DNA of 64,000 nt from Turbatrix aceti (taxonomy: Eukaryota; Nematoda; Chromadorea; Rhabditida; Panagrolaimidae): positions 6,023,246 through 6,087,245 of the forward strand of contig OZ017770.1 in NCBI GenBank assembly GCA_963969345.1. The letters are read 5' to 3'. A program made the position numbers and the translations under genes. Positions 1 through 11,760 of this stretch are shown here, piece after piece (position 1 is the stretch's first letter; each line of letters starts with the position of its first letter). The notes under the pieces are model-generated. The model worked only from the letters and a program-made list of their open reading frames with translations, was not told where the DNA came from and did no database searches.

Positions 1-1
1 T

Positions 2-3000
2 ATCGTGGTTCCGGGCACGATTTCCATCACATCCAGCGACCTGTACTTCGATGCTGATGAGGAGGACCCCCTCTACAAGCAGCAAGACCCCAAGGTTGGT
101 GAAGGTTTCCGTTTTGTAGTCTTCACAGTTGGCAAAAAAATACAAGAACTGGTGGGGTCGAGCGATTATCGGCAAAACACGGTGTCGATTTTCTGTTTTC
201 CCCTTTTCTTGTCGGAAATGTGCTCTCTACGAAAGAGGCGCAGAACGCTGTCATTGGAGCATCGAGTCGTCACGCTAACTCGATGTGACAGTTTGGTGCG
301 GTATCCTGTCGTTCACAAGGAGTGTTGAGGCCGAAGTGCGTCGTCTTCTGCTCCAGCCGGGGCAACGAGGGCTGGTCTGTCAACAATAGTCGAAGCGGCA
401 GTGTCTGTTGTTTTTTGGCTATTGTCTTGCGGGGGTACGGTAGCGATTCTGTTGTTTTTTAAAGGGCTAGACATTGGCAGGAAAGAGCTTTTTTTTTATT
501 AGTTTTTGATGATTAGGAGGCAGCCTTTTACGCGACAGCGAGCGGAAGGTCAGACCCGCTCGCATTACCGGGGTGCATTGCGCAAAAGCGGATAGGTAGT
601 ATCTTTCTCCATCGTTTATTACAACTTTTTTACAATTTACCGTTTGGTCAAAACGAACGATGAATATCCGGAATGGACGGTCACGCAATGGCGGAAACAT
701 TTTTTGTTGCATTTCAAAAACCTTTTGATCTAAGCTCTTAACTGTGTGGGGGAAAGAAAAGGGAAAAGCGAAGTGGCAAATAGTTAGGTAGTTTTTACAA
801 AGACAAATGAAAAAAGAAAGCAAGACACTCGAATTTTGGTGACATTTGGGAAAGTGGATTTGCGGGAGGAACACTCACAGGCTTTCAAGGGCTCGTGGAT
901 CGAGAATCATCCGTCTAACGATGGCCCAGCAGGCACGCGTACTGTGGTCGAGGACGAGTGGAGGTTTTCCCTTGAGCAAATCCATCTGAGGCAGAAAATA
1001 GTTGGGGCATTTGCGACACTGTAGACAGCTGACTAGTTGGAGAAGGACTCCTGAATAAAGCACAATTTTTTATTTTTATATAGAATATTTTTTGACTCAC
1101 CTATAACTCGGTCCCCGATGCAGATATCATACCACTCGTGTTCGTGCGGGTGCTTTTGGCACTCGTAAAGAACGAGCGTTTTCAGGATGTAGTTTGTGAC
1201 AGGGGACCCTTGATAATCGAGGTGCCGGTCCCGCAGCGTTTTGAGTATGCTTAGGGCTTTTTGACGATTGCTACGTGCCAGGAGTAAGTTTTCCGCCGAC
1301 GACATGTTCATAGCCCACGAGTCACCGTCTATAGTACTTCCGGTATTTTGCTTTGCGGCACCGTTTCCGCCGTTTTGAGCCAGCATCGGCATCGGGACTT
1401 CTTTGCTGAGCAGGTCGAAGCCTTCGTTTTTAACTTCATTTACGATAATGGGATTTGGCCAGTCGACGTTCGTAGAAGAAGGCCACTGGTTTGCCGATCT
1501 AGGCCAGATCCCCGTGCATCTGAAGGCGCACGTAATCTGCACTGTGTACGTGTTGTGGATGCGCAATCTGACATCTGAGTTGTCGTTGAGTAGCATGCAG
1601 ATATCTCTATACTGCGACCTTTCCAACGCCTGGGATACCAAAGTGTGAAATCGACTTCTGATTTTTCTGGCTGAAAGGTAGCCGCTTGCGGTGATAAATT
1701 CCACCCATAGGGACATGGATCGTTTCCGGCCGTCACTCAGCTTTAAAGCCGCGCATCCCTGAACAGAGCCGTCGTCGACAAAATTAAATACACCCATTTG
1801 GTTGAGGTATAGGATTGCTTCGAACTCGTGAGGCGAAATAACATGGATCTGTAAGGGGGGGTTTTGCATTGGAAAAACTGTAGTTGGCTCGGACGTACCC
1901 CTTCGAATCTACCACTGTGGTTTTCGACAAGTGTCGAGATGAAGCGAGGCTCCTGTTGCTCGACATCCTTGAGCAAGGATTGCACGATCTTGGCCACTAC
2001 TAACACGGATTTATGGACCTCGGACCGGCGAGCGTGCACTTTTTCCGCCGTGAACACATTGATTTGGGCAAGAGTGGCCGTTCCCTGATTAAGCATGTCG
2101 GGGTTGGCACTGGTTCATTACTGCAAGAGTATCCTGGTAACAGTTATTACCACAATAGCCTGAACATTTCTACGAAAATGATACGCAATGCCACGCGACA
2201 TCAAAGAGGACATCAATCATTAGCACAACTTTTTTACGGTCGATAAAATGGAAAACAAAAAAAAGTGAGGAAAAAAAAGACAATTGTATGAGGGTTTTCG
2301 CTGATTGAGATGACGATGATGACGGGAATGAGACAGCTTGACCAACAATAATAGAAGTCAGAGAGCCACGGGCTTTAGTGGTCCCGCCCTTGTCTTGTTG
2401 CAGTATGGTGAAAATGCACTGTGCATGCAACTTGGCCTTCGTTTCGTGCATTGACGAATTATCTAACAGGAGGCGGGTCTTCTCCAGAGGCAGCGCGTCT
2501 AATATGGTTGGCTCTTTTGACAGGGAGAGCATACCATACCATATTTCAAAAAAATTAAACCCAGTCATCGATTCCGTTGAAAAGAGATGTCAAAATTTGA
2601 TTTGATTTTGATCAGTTCTAACAAATTTTTATGTCACGTTTTATGTGCACGCAAATTTGACTACTCTTTATCGAGGCATTAAATTGTTATTGTCCCCGCG
2701 CGTAACAAACTCGTAATACGGTTTTTTAATGACAAATTAAAGATAGTTTTCGACTTTAAATGTGCTTCTCTTGTACTCAGTGTCAGAGGGGCAGGTATCG
2801 CAATCGCCCATCTTCCGTACTTTTTCTCACAATGCGCGAAATTTGACGTAAATAAATTCCCGTCTTCTATCGCGTTAATATCACTTCTGTAACTTTTACC
2901 AAGTGTGGTCATGCGTTTAACATTTATTTACCACGAGTACGAGAATGGGTGGGGGGTGTCTCCAAAGACGGCATAGATGCTTAACGGTAGGACTAACTTA

Positions 3001-6000
3001 GTCATGCCAATGCCCTTAAGCACTCTACCGGAGGCCAAGTGTTCTGAAGATGACGGCCGAATGATTAATGTCTGTCAAAGTCAATTACTCATTCGAAGAC
3101 ACATTTTGACAGTTGTAATACACGTCGCGCTAGGAGGGTAAGATTGAGGTCGAGGTTTTTGGCACGACAAAAAAGGAACAATGAGTAAATCATCGGGACC
3201 CTGTCATCAACGGTCACGCAGACCTCCAAAACAATGGTCTGGAGAAATGCATACTTGGGTAGCTCTTATATTTATCACCTTGCAGTCAATGAATGCCTAA
3301 GACTGCTTGGAATGGCTTAGAGGGGGTAAAGAGGCGTTCGAAACAAATTAAAGTACGTGAGGTTCTTTTTAATCTGTCACTGATTGAAGATCAATAGCCG
3401 CTTTTTTGTCCTATTGTTTCTGGTCCGGAGGTATGGGACAGGCCAAATGTTTTTTGGCGACAGGGTACAATGCTTTATCACTAAATGCGTTGTCATTTTG
3501 CGAAGCAGGTAACGGCCACCGCACCAACTGTCATCAACTCGTAATTCTCTGGCCAGTTGATTAATGAGTTTTACTAGTATTTTTTTGAATCGTTAGTTAG
3601 GTCTTTTCTCTTGGATAGTTAACGGATAAATTGTTTCTTGATTTGCTGCGTTTAAATTTGTTGTCCGGCAAACATTGATTTATCTTTGCAGAGCCTGTCC
3701 TACTGCGACAACCTTCACGGACGATGGCACTTCCAAGAGATTCGTGCCGTCTTCCTTCGGAGGTATCTTCTACAGTACACCGGACTGGAGCTCTTCCTGT
3801 CGTCGCGAAGTATGTTTTTTTTGAAAAAAACACCCGCCAAAAACTATGACATGCTTGATTTAGGTGCAATTATGTTTGCCTTCGCAGACCAGGATACGGT
3901 CAAAAGGGTCGTCGAGCACCTGCCCAAGGTTGGCGTCGGCGTGAAGTATGGATTGCCTCAGAGTCGAAAAGCATCCCTCATGCTGCCGAGGCAGCTTTTC
4001 AAGCACTCGGATATGCCACAAAAGTGGCAGCGACGTGAGATTTCCAACTTTGACTATCTCATGTTTCTGAACACAATTGCTGGCCGGACGTACAACGACC
4101 TCAACCAGTACCCCGTCTTTCCATGGGTACTTGCAAACTACACGTCAGAAAAGTTGGACATGAGTGAAGCATCCAATTTCCGGGATTTGTCGAAGGTTTG
4201 TTTTTGCATGATTTTTGTTCATCCAGCCACACACAAAAGCAATAATAGACCGCCAATGTTGACTTTTGTTTCGTGCGAACGTACAAAACAACTCTTTTTT
4301 AATTTATTTTTTTCAGCCGGTCGGAGCATTGTCCGAAACACGAAAGGCGCATTTTGAACAGCGTTTCAACAACTGGGAGGATGAATCGATTCCACCGTTC
4401 CACTACGGCACACATTACTCAACCCACGCTTTCACCGTCAATTGGATGTTCAGAATTGTAAGTGAATGTTTTTTGCCAAGAAAAGCATCCTTAGCATTAT
4501 TTTTTCCAGGAACCATTTACGACATTCTTCCTGCATCTGCAGAGCGGAAAATTCGACCATTCTGACCGACTGTTCCACAGCATTGCCGAGGCTTGGGAGC
4601 ACTGCCAGCGGGATACACACAACGTGAAAGAGCTCGTCCCTGAGATGTTCTACCTCTCTGAGATGTTCTGCAACAGCAATAACTATAATCTGGGCAAACG
4701 GGATGACGGACAGGTGGTCGGCGATGTTGTGCTTCCCCCATGGGCAAAATCCGCAGAAGAATTTGTCATGCTTCATCGACAGGCTCTGGAATCAGACCTT
4801 GTTTCATGCCAGCTGAATCAATGGATCGACCTCATTTTTGGGTACAAGCAACGCGGACCTGAAGCCGTACGAGCTACGAATGTGTTCTACTACTTGACAT
4901 ACGAGGGCTCACTGAATCTCAACGCGATTGACAACCTCGATATCAGGCGCAGTCTCGAAGAGCAGATTCTCAACTTTGGACAGACACCGGTTCAGCTCAT
5001 GACCGACCCCCATCCTCCGCGGCACAGCATCATGACTATGAGTCCTCTCATGTTCCAGCCATTCCACGACGACCTCTGCATGCTCATGAAGTTCATATCG
5101 AACAGCGCTATCGTTCATCTAAGCGCGAACACTTTTCCTCAGCTGCAGCAACCAACGGTTTTGTCCATTGCTCAGAATCTTGTTTTTGGTCTGAATCGGT
5201 GGAATGCTAACTATATTCGTGAGTTTTTTTTAAATTTATATTTTGTCCTAAAAAATGAAATTTTTTTAGAACAATCAGGCCAAAATTCTTCTCTAACCAA
5301 TTCTATTGCGGAGCGTCCGAACGCTGCCGCGAGCTCTGAGTACCCGCTGACCGTCGATCCTCTTCTTGCGATTGGCAACCCTTCTCTGCCGATTCCCAAA
5401 CGCCACTTGGGCGATTCCTTCGACCAGAGACTCCAAATAACGTATAAGAACTTTGTCACGACGGTGGATTGTCGCTCGATTGTTGCATGCGGCTACCCCG
5501 ATTACAGCTTCCGGATCATCGATACCGAAACCGCCGCTGTTCGACAGGTTGTCTACGGTCATGGCGACGTTGTCACGTGTCTAGCTAGATCTGAGACCGG
5601 CATTTTCTCCGATTGCTACATTGCATCGGGCAGCCTGGACTGCACTGTAGTACTCTGGCACTTTAGCCAGCATTACCAAGCTATTGCCGGCGAGTACAAC
5701 ATACAGGGCGAGCCTCCGGCGCCTCGCGCCATCCTCACTGGCCATGATGCCGAGATCACGGCTATATTCATCTCTGCCGAGCACGGGGCTGTGCTCTCTG
5801 GATCCAAGGACGGAACTGTGCTCATGCACACGACCCAGGGCGATCTGCTTCGACGCATCGTCTGCCAGGATCTGACCAAGGATGGAACAGTGCGACCTCC
5901 TCCGATCACGAACATTCTCATGAGCCGCGATTGCAATATTGCCATTTTCTACGGAAACAGTCATCTGGCGACGTTTTCGGGCACCGGACGACAGCTCAAC

Positions 6001-6350
6001 AAGCCGGCTTACAAGTCGACAGAAAAAATGCAGTGTGCTACGCTTTCACGCGACGGCGAGTACGTCGTCATTGGATCGGAAAGCGGACGCATTTCCATAG
6101 TTCGCTTGTATCCGCTTGAGATACTTTACACGTTCCCGGTAAGTTTTTGAGGTCTATGGTTCTGTTTTTAAGGAACTAGTATTTTTATTGTTGTGGATTT
6201 CAGCAGACAGACAGCGCTACCAGGTGCGTGGCTATATCGAGCAACCAACGCTTCATCCTAGGCGGTCTCGAGACAGGCGCCGTCGTCGTTTTCAACGTTG
6301 ACTTCAATAAGTGGCACTACGAATACAAGCAGCGCTATGCGCATCGCTAA
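2..6350 (+). CDS. Neurobeachin/LRBA-type BEACH-WD40 protein, 3' part (5' end outside window)
   Basis: BEACH-domain proteins of this type are large cytoplasmic scaffolds in membrane traffic; the nematode member is SEL-2. Exons are 2-94, 3692-3809, 3864-4195, 4317-4457, 4510-5218, 5270-6138 and 6204-6350, giving 802 residues with GT-AG junctions in phase. The order is PH-BEACH ([15 protein letters not shown] onward), BEACH (core [31 protein letters not shown] and FHYGTHYST, then [15 protein letters not shown]), and WD40 repeats from about 5400 ([26 protein letters not shown]), ending [12 protein letters not shown] as in neurobeachin. The N-terminal two-thirds of such proteins would lie upstream. 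The acceptor of the last exon could be 6204 or 6207 because CAGCAG is duplicated. The 51 bp intron 5219-5269 is a stop-free multiple of three and is easily mistaken for coding. NBEA versus LRBA cannot be decided; nematodes may have a single ancestral type. Confidence 0.95.
615..620 (-). terminator. Poly(A) signal of mab-21 (AATAAA on the minus strand)
   Basis: TTTATT on the plus strand reads AATAAA on the minus strand, 255 bp beyond the mab-21 stop. A second AATAAA at 495-500 is an alternative. Either puts the whole mab-21 transcript inside the host intron. Confidence 0.4.
875..2096 (-). CDS. mab-21: MAB-21 family protein, nested in the neurobeachin intron
   Basis: Exons are 2096-1899, 1848-1101 and 1050-875 (373 residues; the family is about 360). 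MAB-21/MAB21L proteins are conserved cell-fate regulators with a nucleotidyltransferase fold related to cGAS. The family hallmarks are present nearly unchanged: QQEPRFIS near the N terminus, [87 protein letters not shown], then [19 protein letters not shown], ending ALESL. Both introns are about 50 bp with GT-AG ends. The start at 2096 gives the expected N-terminal length and lies 24 nt after a CTCTTGCAG acceptor. The gene runs antisense to its host. A long poorly conserved insert (about residues 225-245) is the only divergent part. Confidence 0.95.
2121..3691. other. Remainder of neurobeachin intron, no gene seen
   Basis: This is the 3' part of the 3.6 kb host intron, upstream of mab-21. No reading frame here resembles a known protein or has coherent splice structure. 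It is the likely location of mab-21 promoter elements, by position only. Confidence 0.5.
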
Positions 6351-6536
6351 CTTGTTCCCACGAGCTTCAGCACTTTGCAAGCTCCTTGATTTCTCACTTA
6401 GTCTACCCAAAAAACGGATTTTTTATATTTACATTGTTTTGCCACCTTGTTACACCTTTGCAGTATATATTCACTTATCATCCTTATTTATTCCGTCTAA
6501 AGTCTGTTTCGGTTATGATTTTATATCATACTGCGG

Positions 6537-6542
6537 AATAAA
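6537..6542 (+). terminator. Poly(A) signal AATAAA of the neurobeachin-type gene
   Basis: Canonical AATAAA lies 187 bp downstream of the TAA stop in T-rich DNA on the coding strand. Cleavage about 15-20 bp later is inferred. Confidence 0.6.
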
Positions 6543-7665
6543 GTTCGTTCTTTCATGCGTATTGGCTGAATTTGGGGGAAGGTGTCGGTGACGCATCCGT
6601 CTCGGTGTCCGACTTGACCGACAGTGCGCATTTTAATCCAATTTTGTCACCGAGACTTTTTTGCGGTTTATATTTGTTTTCTGTAGAGCTGCGTAAACGA
6701 CCGATGGAATTTGTGGGAAGGTCAAGGCCGTTGGCCACCCGAGTTTGCTGGTTTGCTGGCTGAGTCTTTTGTGGTTTTTGCATGTCTAATCAGACTCAAC
6801 TGGACGCAATCGAGCATTTGCCGTTCCCACTATTGACACGGAAGTCACCGATGGGTGTTATCGATGCCGGGCAAGTTTTAGTGGTAGACTTCCCCTTTCC
6901 TCTGCGGATCAGAGGACGGTCCACTTCTTGCGCACTACTTGTGCAACCATGAAACGGACAACTCCTTTTTTTAGTTAGTCTGTCTAAACGGTTTTTAAAC
7001 ATGTGGGCTAATCTGCACGCTGATCCTGCTCTCTGTGGGTCACTTTCTGCCGGGGTTTTAAGACCTCCGCCTTAATCGACAGTGAAACGCCGATTTTGGC
7101 TGTTATTGTTTCTTCGGCATTCATTTATTTTTTTTGGGCGCTCTGATTTACTTTCTCCAAGGCTGGTTTCGTTCTCGTTTGTATCGATATCCGCGCCCTG
7201 TCAAGGACAATGCGATGCACTTTCTATCTAATTTTGTCGGTTGCAATGACAACGCGATGTCCTGTGTCATAATCGGTGCTACAGGGCGGTCAAAAGCCGC
7301 AGAACAGGACTTGTCGAGGCTTTAGTCACTTTCACCCCCCTTTTGCGGACATGCGCCAGTGGACATGGCGTGCATGCAGTCACACAGTCAATCTGCTCGT
7401 GGTTCCCACCTGTAATCTGGGTCATCAATGTACTCATGCTCTTTCTGGTCTATACGTCGTGTTCGCTTAACTTTTATTTTTTATTCCTGGTTTACATTAC
7501 TTTTTATGCACATAATGCGGACATGGCTCTTTGTTTTTCGAGTTTTTTTCTGAGTTTTACGCACGTTTAACAAACAATGAAGCAGGTCAATTGCGTTACT
7601 ATTGAATCACGCCTTGTCCATCCGCGATCGACATGTGCAACTGATCACTCTACAAAATTTTTTAG
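6543..7665. other. Intergenic region between the neurobeachin-type and ZP genes
   Basis: Short T-rich open frames are present but none has a recognisable domain or splice pattern. A CAAAATTTTTTAG acceptor at its right end (AG at 7664-7665) lies 19 nt before the next start codon, with no convincing local donor, so it may be a spliced-leader acceptor. Confidence 0.45.
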
Positions 7666-7684
7666 GAGGGCGATTCATTCGGAT

Positions 7685-10600
7685 ATGAAGTGGGCGCCGT
7701 GTGTCGCTTTGGTACTGACCTCCCTGGCAGTAGCCTACTGCACAAGTCAAAGCTGCGTACCAATCTACGTGCGATGGCCCCGTGTCAAGCTCAACCTGCC
7801 TCCCGCAGTTGACGGCGCTTTGCCATTTGCTGTGTGCAAAAAGGGCTGCACAAACGACACTCATCCGATTCGCGATGGCACCTACCAGCAATGCTCTGCG
7901 TTCAATCACAGAAACAGTCCCCACGCATTCAGCCATCAATGTCAGCTGTATCCGAAGGAAAACGTGCAGCACATTGACGGATATATCGAAGCCGACGACC
8001 GGTATTCTTTCTACTGGAAGTACTGCGTGAAAAGTAAGTTATCCAATTGAATATTTATTCACGAAAAAATAATTTTTAGCGGACAAGCAATGCACCGGGG
8101 AATTTGCCTTCACGTTTCTTTCTGACCGATACATCGCTGCACAGGAAGTAGCTCGGATCTACCGCACCAAGAGTCTGGAAGACTGCTTGGGAGAGTGCCT
8201 CAACGAAAACAACTTCCTTTGCCGGAGTGTTTCGTTCAACAGAACCGACGGCGGATGTCACATGTCTACGCAGAATCAACTCAGCAAGCCTGCGCTCATC
8301 AAACTGAACAACAATCCTAATTACAGAATTGATTACTACGAAAATAACTGCTTTAACAGTAAGTCGGAAAGTTTAAATCCACTTTGCTCACATCGGTTAT
8401 TTTCAGTAGCCGAAAGTTTTGACTTTAGTTACAAGTGTGAGAAAGACGGCATTCGCGTGAAGGTCAACTCAAAGTTCCCGTACACAGGCGCTCTATATGG
8501 CCTCTACGACTTTTTTACCTGCCGTGTAGAGCCAAAGGAGGCGAGCAAGTTTGAATACATCTTTCCGTATCCAACAGTTTCGCGGAATTGTAGTGACAGC
8601 ATTCGTTTCAAGGTGACAATTTGTCCGGTTTACATTGTTTGCCAACGATGCAATTTTTAGGGAAATGACATGATTTTGGAGGTTGTTTTGTCGACGGACG
8701 GAGTAGAACCTCTCTACTTTATCACACCAGACGACCTTACATACCAAGCACGGTGCCCCATCATCGAAGTCACACAATCCGACAAGAGCCAAGTCGATGC
8801 TGTAACAGCCCCAAACAGGTAGGACGTCCTTGCATGCTTGAATTTGTTTCTTTTTTTTTGATCACATTTGAATGCGTGTTTTTTTGGTTCATTGCACCAC
8901 TGCCACTTTGTAGCGAAACAGAGAGGCTTGCGCAAAACACGCTTCTCGAGCAGGACAGTGCCCAGATGAATGATTTGATCAAACTTTTGACGGCTGTGGA
9001 AGCCAATTCGAATATGTTTACCAAGGGTCCGGAAAGCAACTTTTCGAAGGGGGAAACGGCTGAAAATGATAATACAACCTCCGTCGAGCCCAGTACCGTA
9101 GGACAAGCGACCGCTTCAACGACTGTGATACCTGAAACCACGACAGCGATTCTGCGAACGCTTAAGCCCATTACAAAAGACACATTCCTGCTTCCTTTCC
9201 AACCCACAACCACCACAGGATCAACTTCAACTACCACAACGTCTACAACCACCGTTTCGTCGACGACAACGACGCCGACTTCTTCTGTAGAACCGACAAT
9301 CTCAACAGTCACGAGCTTTTCGAAAAACGAAAAAACACTTGCTTTGTCTGATGCACCCGTTGTTGTGTCACCACAAGCGACTGTTTCGCCCACGACGGTT
9401 GATAGCAATCAGACTGATTCACTTGGCACTTTTCGGTTCGTTGTGACATCACAACTTTTGTTTATAGCACTTTCCCAATTTAATAAAACATTTGCAGGTT
9501 TAACACCCGAATCACCTTCCCAACTAAAAATTCTATCAACTTGTCGTCATCTCAGTTTTCCGCGAATAAAGCAGCGATTGACGCTAAGACATCGCCTTCC
9601 GCAACGACATTGGCACCATCGACTACGACAACGTCGCCCACTACAACAACTACTTCAACCACTCCATCGACGACGACTACGACTACGACGACTACTCCGT
9701 CGACGACAACGCCGTCGACTACAACAACCACTTCAACGACTCCACAGTCAACTTCAACAACAACAACGACGCCTACGCCGACTTCGTCTACAACTACGAC
9801 AACTGTTTCCCCGACCACAACAACTTCATCGGAAACAACGACAACTGCTGTATTGACAACGTCAACTTTGAGTGAGCCCGCTCCGCCACCTGTTACCAAG
9901 CCTAGCCTACCTGTGCACGCTCACGGTGAAGTCGGTCCTCCAGCCACGGTTGAAGTTCATCCTCCAGGCTACAGCCGACCTGGTCTAAGCCCCAGTGGCA
10001 AGCCCACACAGCCAATTATTTTTGACATCTTCCACAACGGTCAACCAGCAGACGCTGTGGTTGTCGGTAGCCGAATCACGCTCAGTTTCACTCCGTACTA
10101 CGCTATTTCACGTAAGCATTTTTTCTTGTGTATTGTTAAAAAAATAACTTTTTTAGCAACTTACATGTCTATCAGCGGCTGTCAGGTGGAACCGATCGGA
10201 TCATCTTTTGACTGGGAGCGTGAACCCATGGCTATCGTCAAGGACGGCTGCCAAGCCGATAACTTTGGTCTGGTCTGTCCGCCGCAGAAAACAGACTATG
10301 GAATTCGCGTGACATTGGAAGCATTCCCGTATCAGTCGACCGTTTTGGTGCAGTACACCTGTCTCGTTCGGGTTTGTCCCTTCGCAGTCTGCCCTCACGT
10401 TGCATGTCCTGCTGTTGATGGCTGTCCTCGGGATGACGTACTGTCCCGTACATTTGGATTCCACAGAAGCAGACGGCAAATCAATCTCGACCAAATTCGG
10501 GCTGCGCTTGCGGCGAATCCCCGCCACCCTCAACAACACCCGTCCGGAAATCAGCCAGAATCCGTAAAAATGTCCAACCGTACGTGTTTTAAAAAATTCA

Positions 10601-10754
10601 AAATTTGTTAGATAACAAAATCCTTGCAGAGCTCTCTCAACAACTTCTCACCCTCGGAGGAGATCACTTGGTGCGCAAAAAGCTTGTAGTTGTTAACACT
10701 GAAGAAGATTTACAATACTACATCAAAACCGGAGCAGTGCCCGACGATTTGTAA
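7685..10754 (+). CDS. Secreted PAN-PAN-ZP apical matrix protein (LET-653/NOAH-like) with mucin-like insert
   Basis: Exons are 7685-8033, 8080-8358, 8407-8612, 8661-8818, 8914-9435, 9498-10111, 10157-10579 and 10630-10754 (891 residues). A signal peptide (KWAPCVALVLTSLAVAYC) is followed by two Cys-rich PAN/Apple modules (about 23-115 and 118-209; second with SLEDCLGECLN), a ZP-N half (about 212-315, YKCEKDGIRVKV), about 300 residues dominated by Thr/Ser/Pro, and a ZP-C half (about 640-810). The ZP-C half ends at a furin-type site RSRR (813-816). There is no transmembrane segment after it, so the protein is probably fully secreted. ZP proteins polymerise in apical extracellular matrix; LET-653 lines nematode tubes. 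The upstream ATG at 7577 is less likely because it would bury the signal peptide. The exon 5 donor (9436, GTTCGT) is weak and could be misplaced. Confidence 0.85.
9205..9870 (+). repeat. Thr/Ser/Pro-rich mucin-like coding repeat
   Basis: ACN codons dominate over about 200 residues on either side of the intron at 9436-9497, with runs such as TTTTTSTTPSTTTTTTT. Such PTS domains are usually densely O-glycosylated. The mirror strand reads as Val/Asp-rich open frames, which are artefacts. Confidence 0.8.
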
Positions 10755-10858
10755 TCGTATCCTTGTACTGCCAACAACTGGGTATATTATATTAATGTGT
10801 GTATAAAATCGAAGACATAACTCAAAAGCAGTTTTATCGAAGAGAATCAAACCGGATG

Positions 10859-11719
10859 TCACTCAAATATTTTTCGTTTTTGCTTAACAATGTTTCGAGT
10901 CGGGGGCGTTTTTTCTTTTGTGTCTTTAGGGCCTGTAGACGGGCGAGGAAGGTTTCGAGCATAACTAGGTACCGGTTTAGGACCAACTGACGAAGCTCGT
11001 GAACGAGAATCTACAGATGGGTTTCTTGAACTGGGGCCTGACTGCGTGACGATTCTTCGGGGAGCAGCTGGACTACCCATCGAAGATTTCGAAGAAGCAG
11101 GCTGTAATGTGGCTTCGTTAGATTCTTCCGCAAGATGTTGAATATGACTGAGTGCGATAGAGGCAATGCTGTGTCTACTGTCCATTCTACTGGAAGACCG
11201 ACTGGAGTGGCCCGACAGAGTATTGGGTGGCGAATTGGGCGAATGTGTGGAATGCGTAGCATCGTCGTCGGGAGTGTTTTGAGCCGGTTTGGGCTTCACA
11301 TTCTTAGTTTGTCGGAATTTTCGCCATTGCTGAAATGTTACAACGACGTTGTATTTTACTTTTTGAATAAAAACAATACTTTTTGGTATTCTTGGTAACG
11401 TCGCCATGCCTCTTCGCTGTAAGCTCGTCGTTTTTGGGCAGCAAGTTCTGCTGCTGTCAGTGCTTTCGCTAAAATAAATTAACATTAGAACAAAAAAAGA
11501 ATAAATATTTTACGTTGGGGTTCTGGTTCAGGCTCTGGTTCGGGTTCTGGCTCTGGCTCAGGCTCGGGTTCGGGCTCGGGCTCGGGTTCGGGTTCGGGCT
11601 CTGGTTCGGGTTCGGGTTCAGGCTCCGGTTCCGGCTCCGGTTCAGGCTCTGGTTCTGGTTCCGGTTCCGGTTCTGGTTCTGGCTCCGGCTCCGGCTCTGG
11701 TTCCGGTTCCGGTTCAGGT

Positions 11720-11760
<41 letters not shown>

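Noticed and set aside
9552..9899. Minus-strand open frame rich in Val/Asp opposite the mucin region
   Set aside because: It is the mirror of ACN threonine codons; it has no family and the plus strand is clearly coding.
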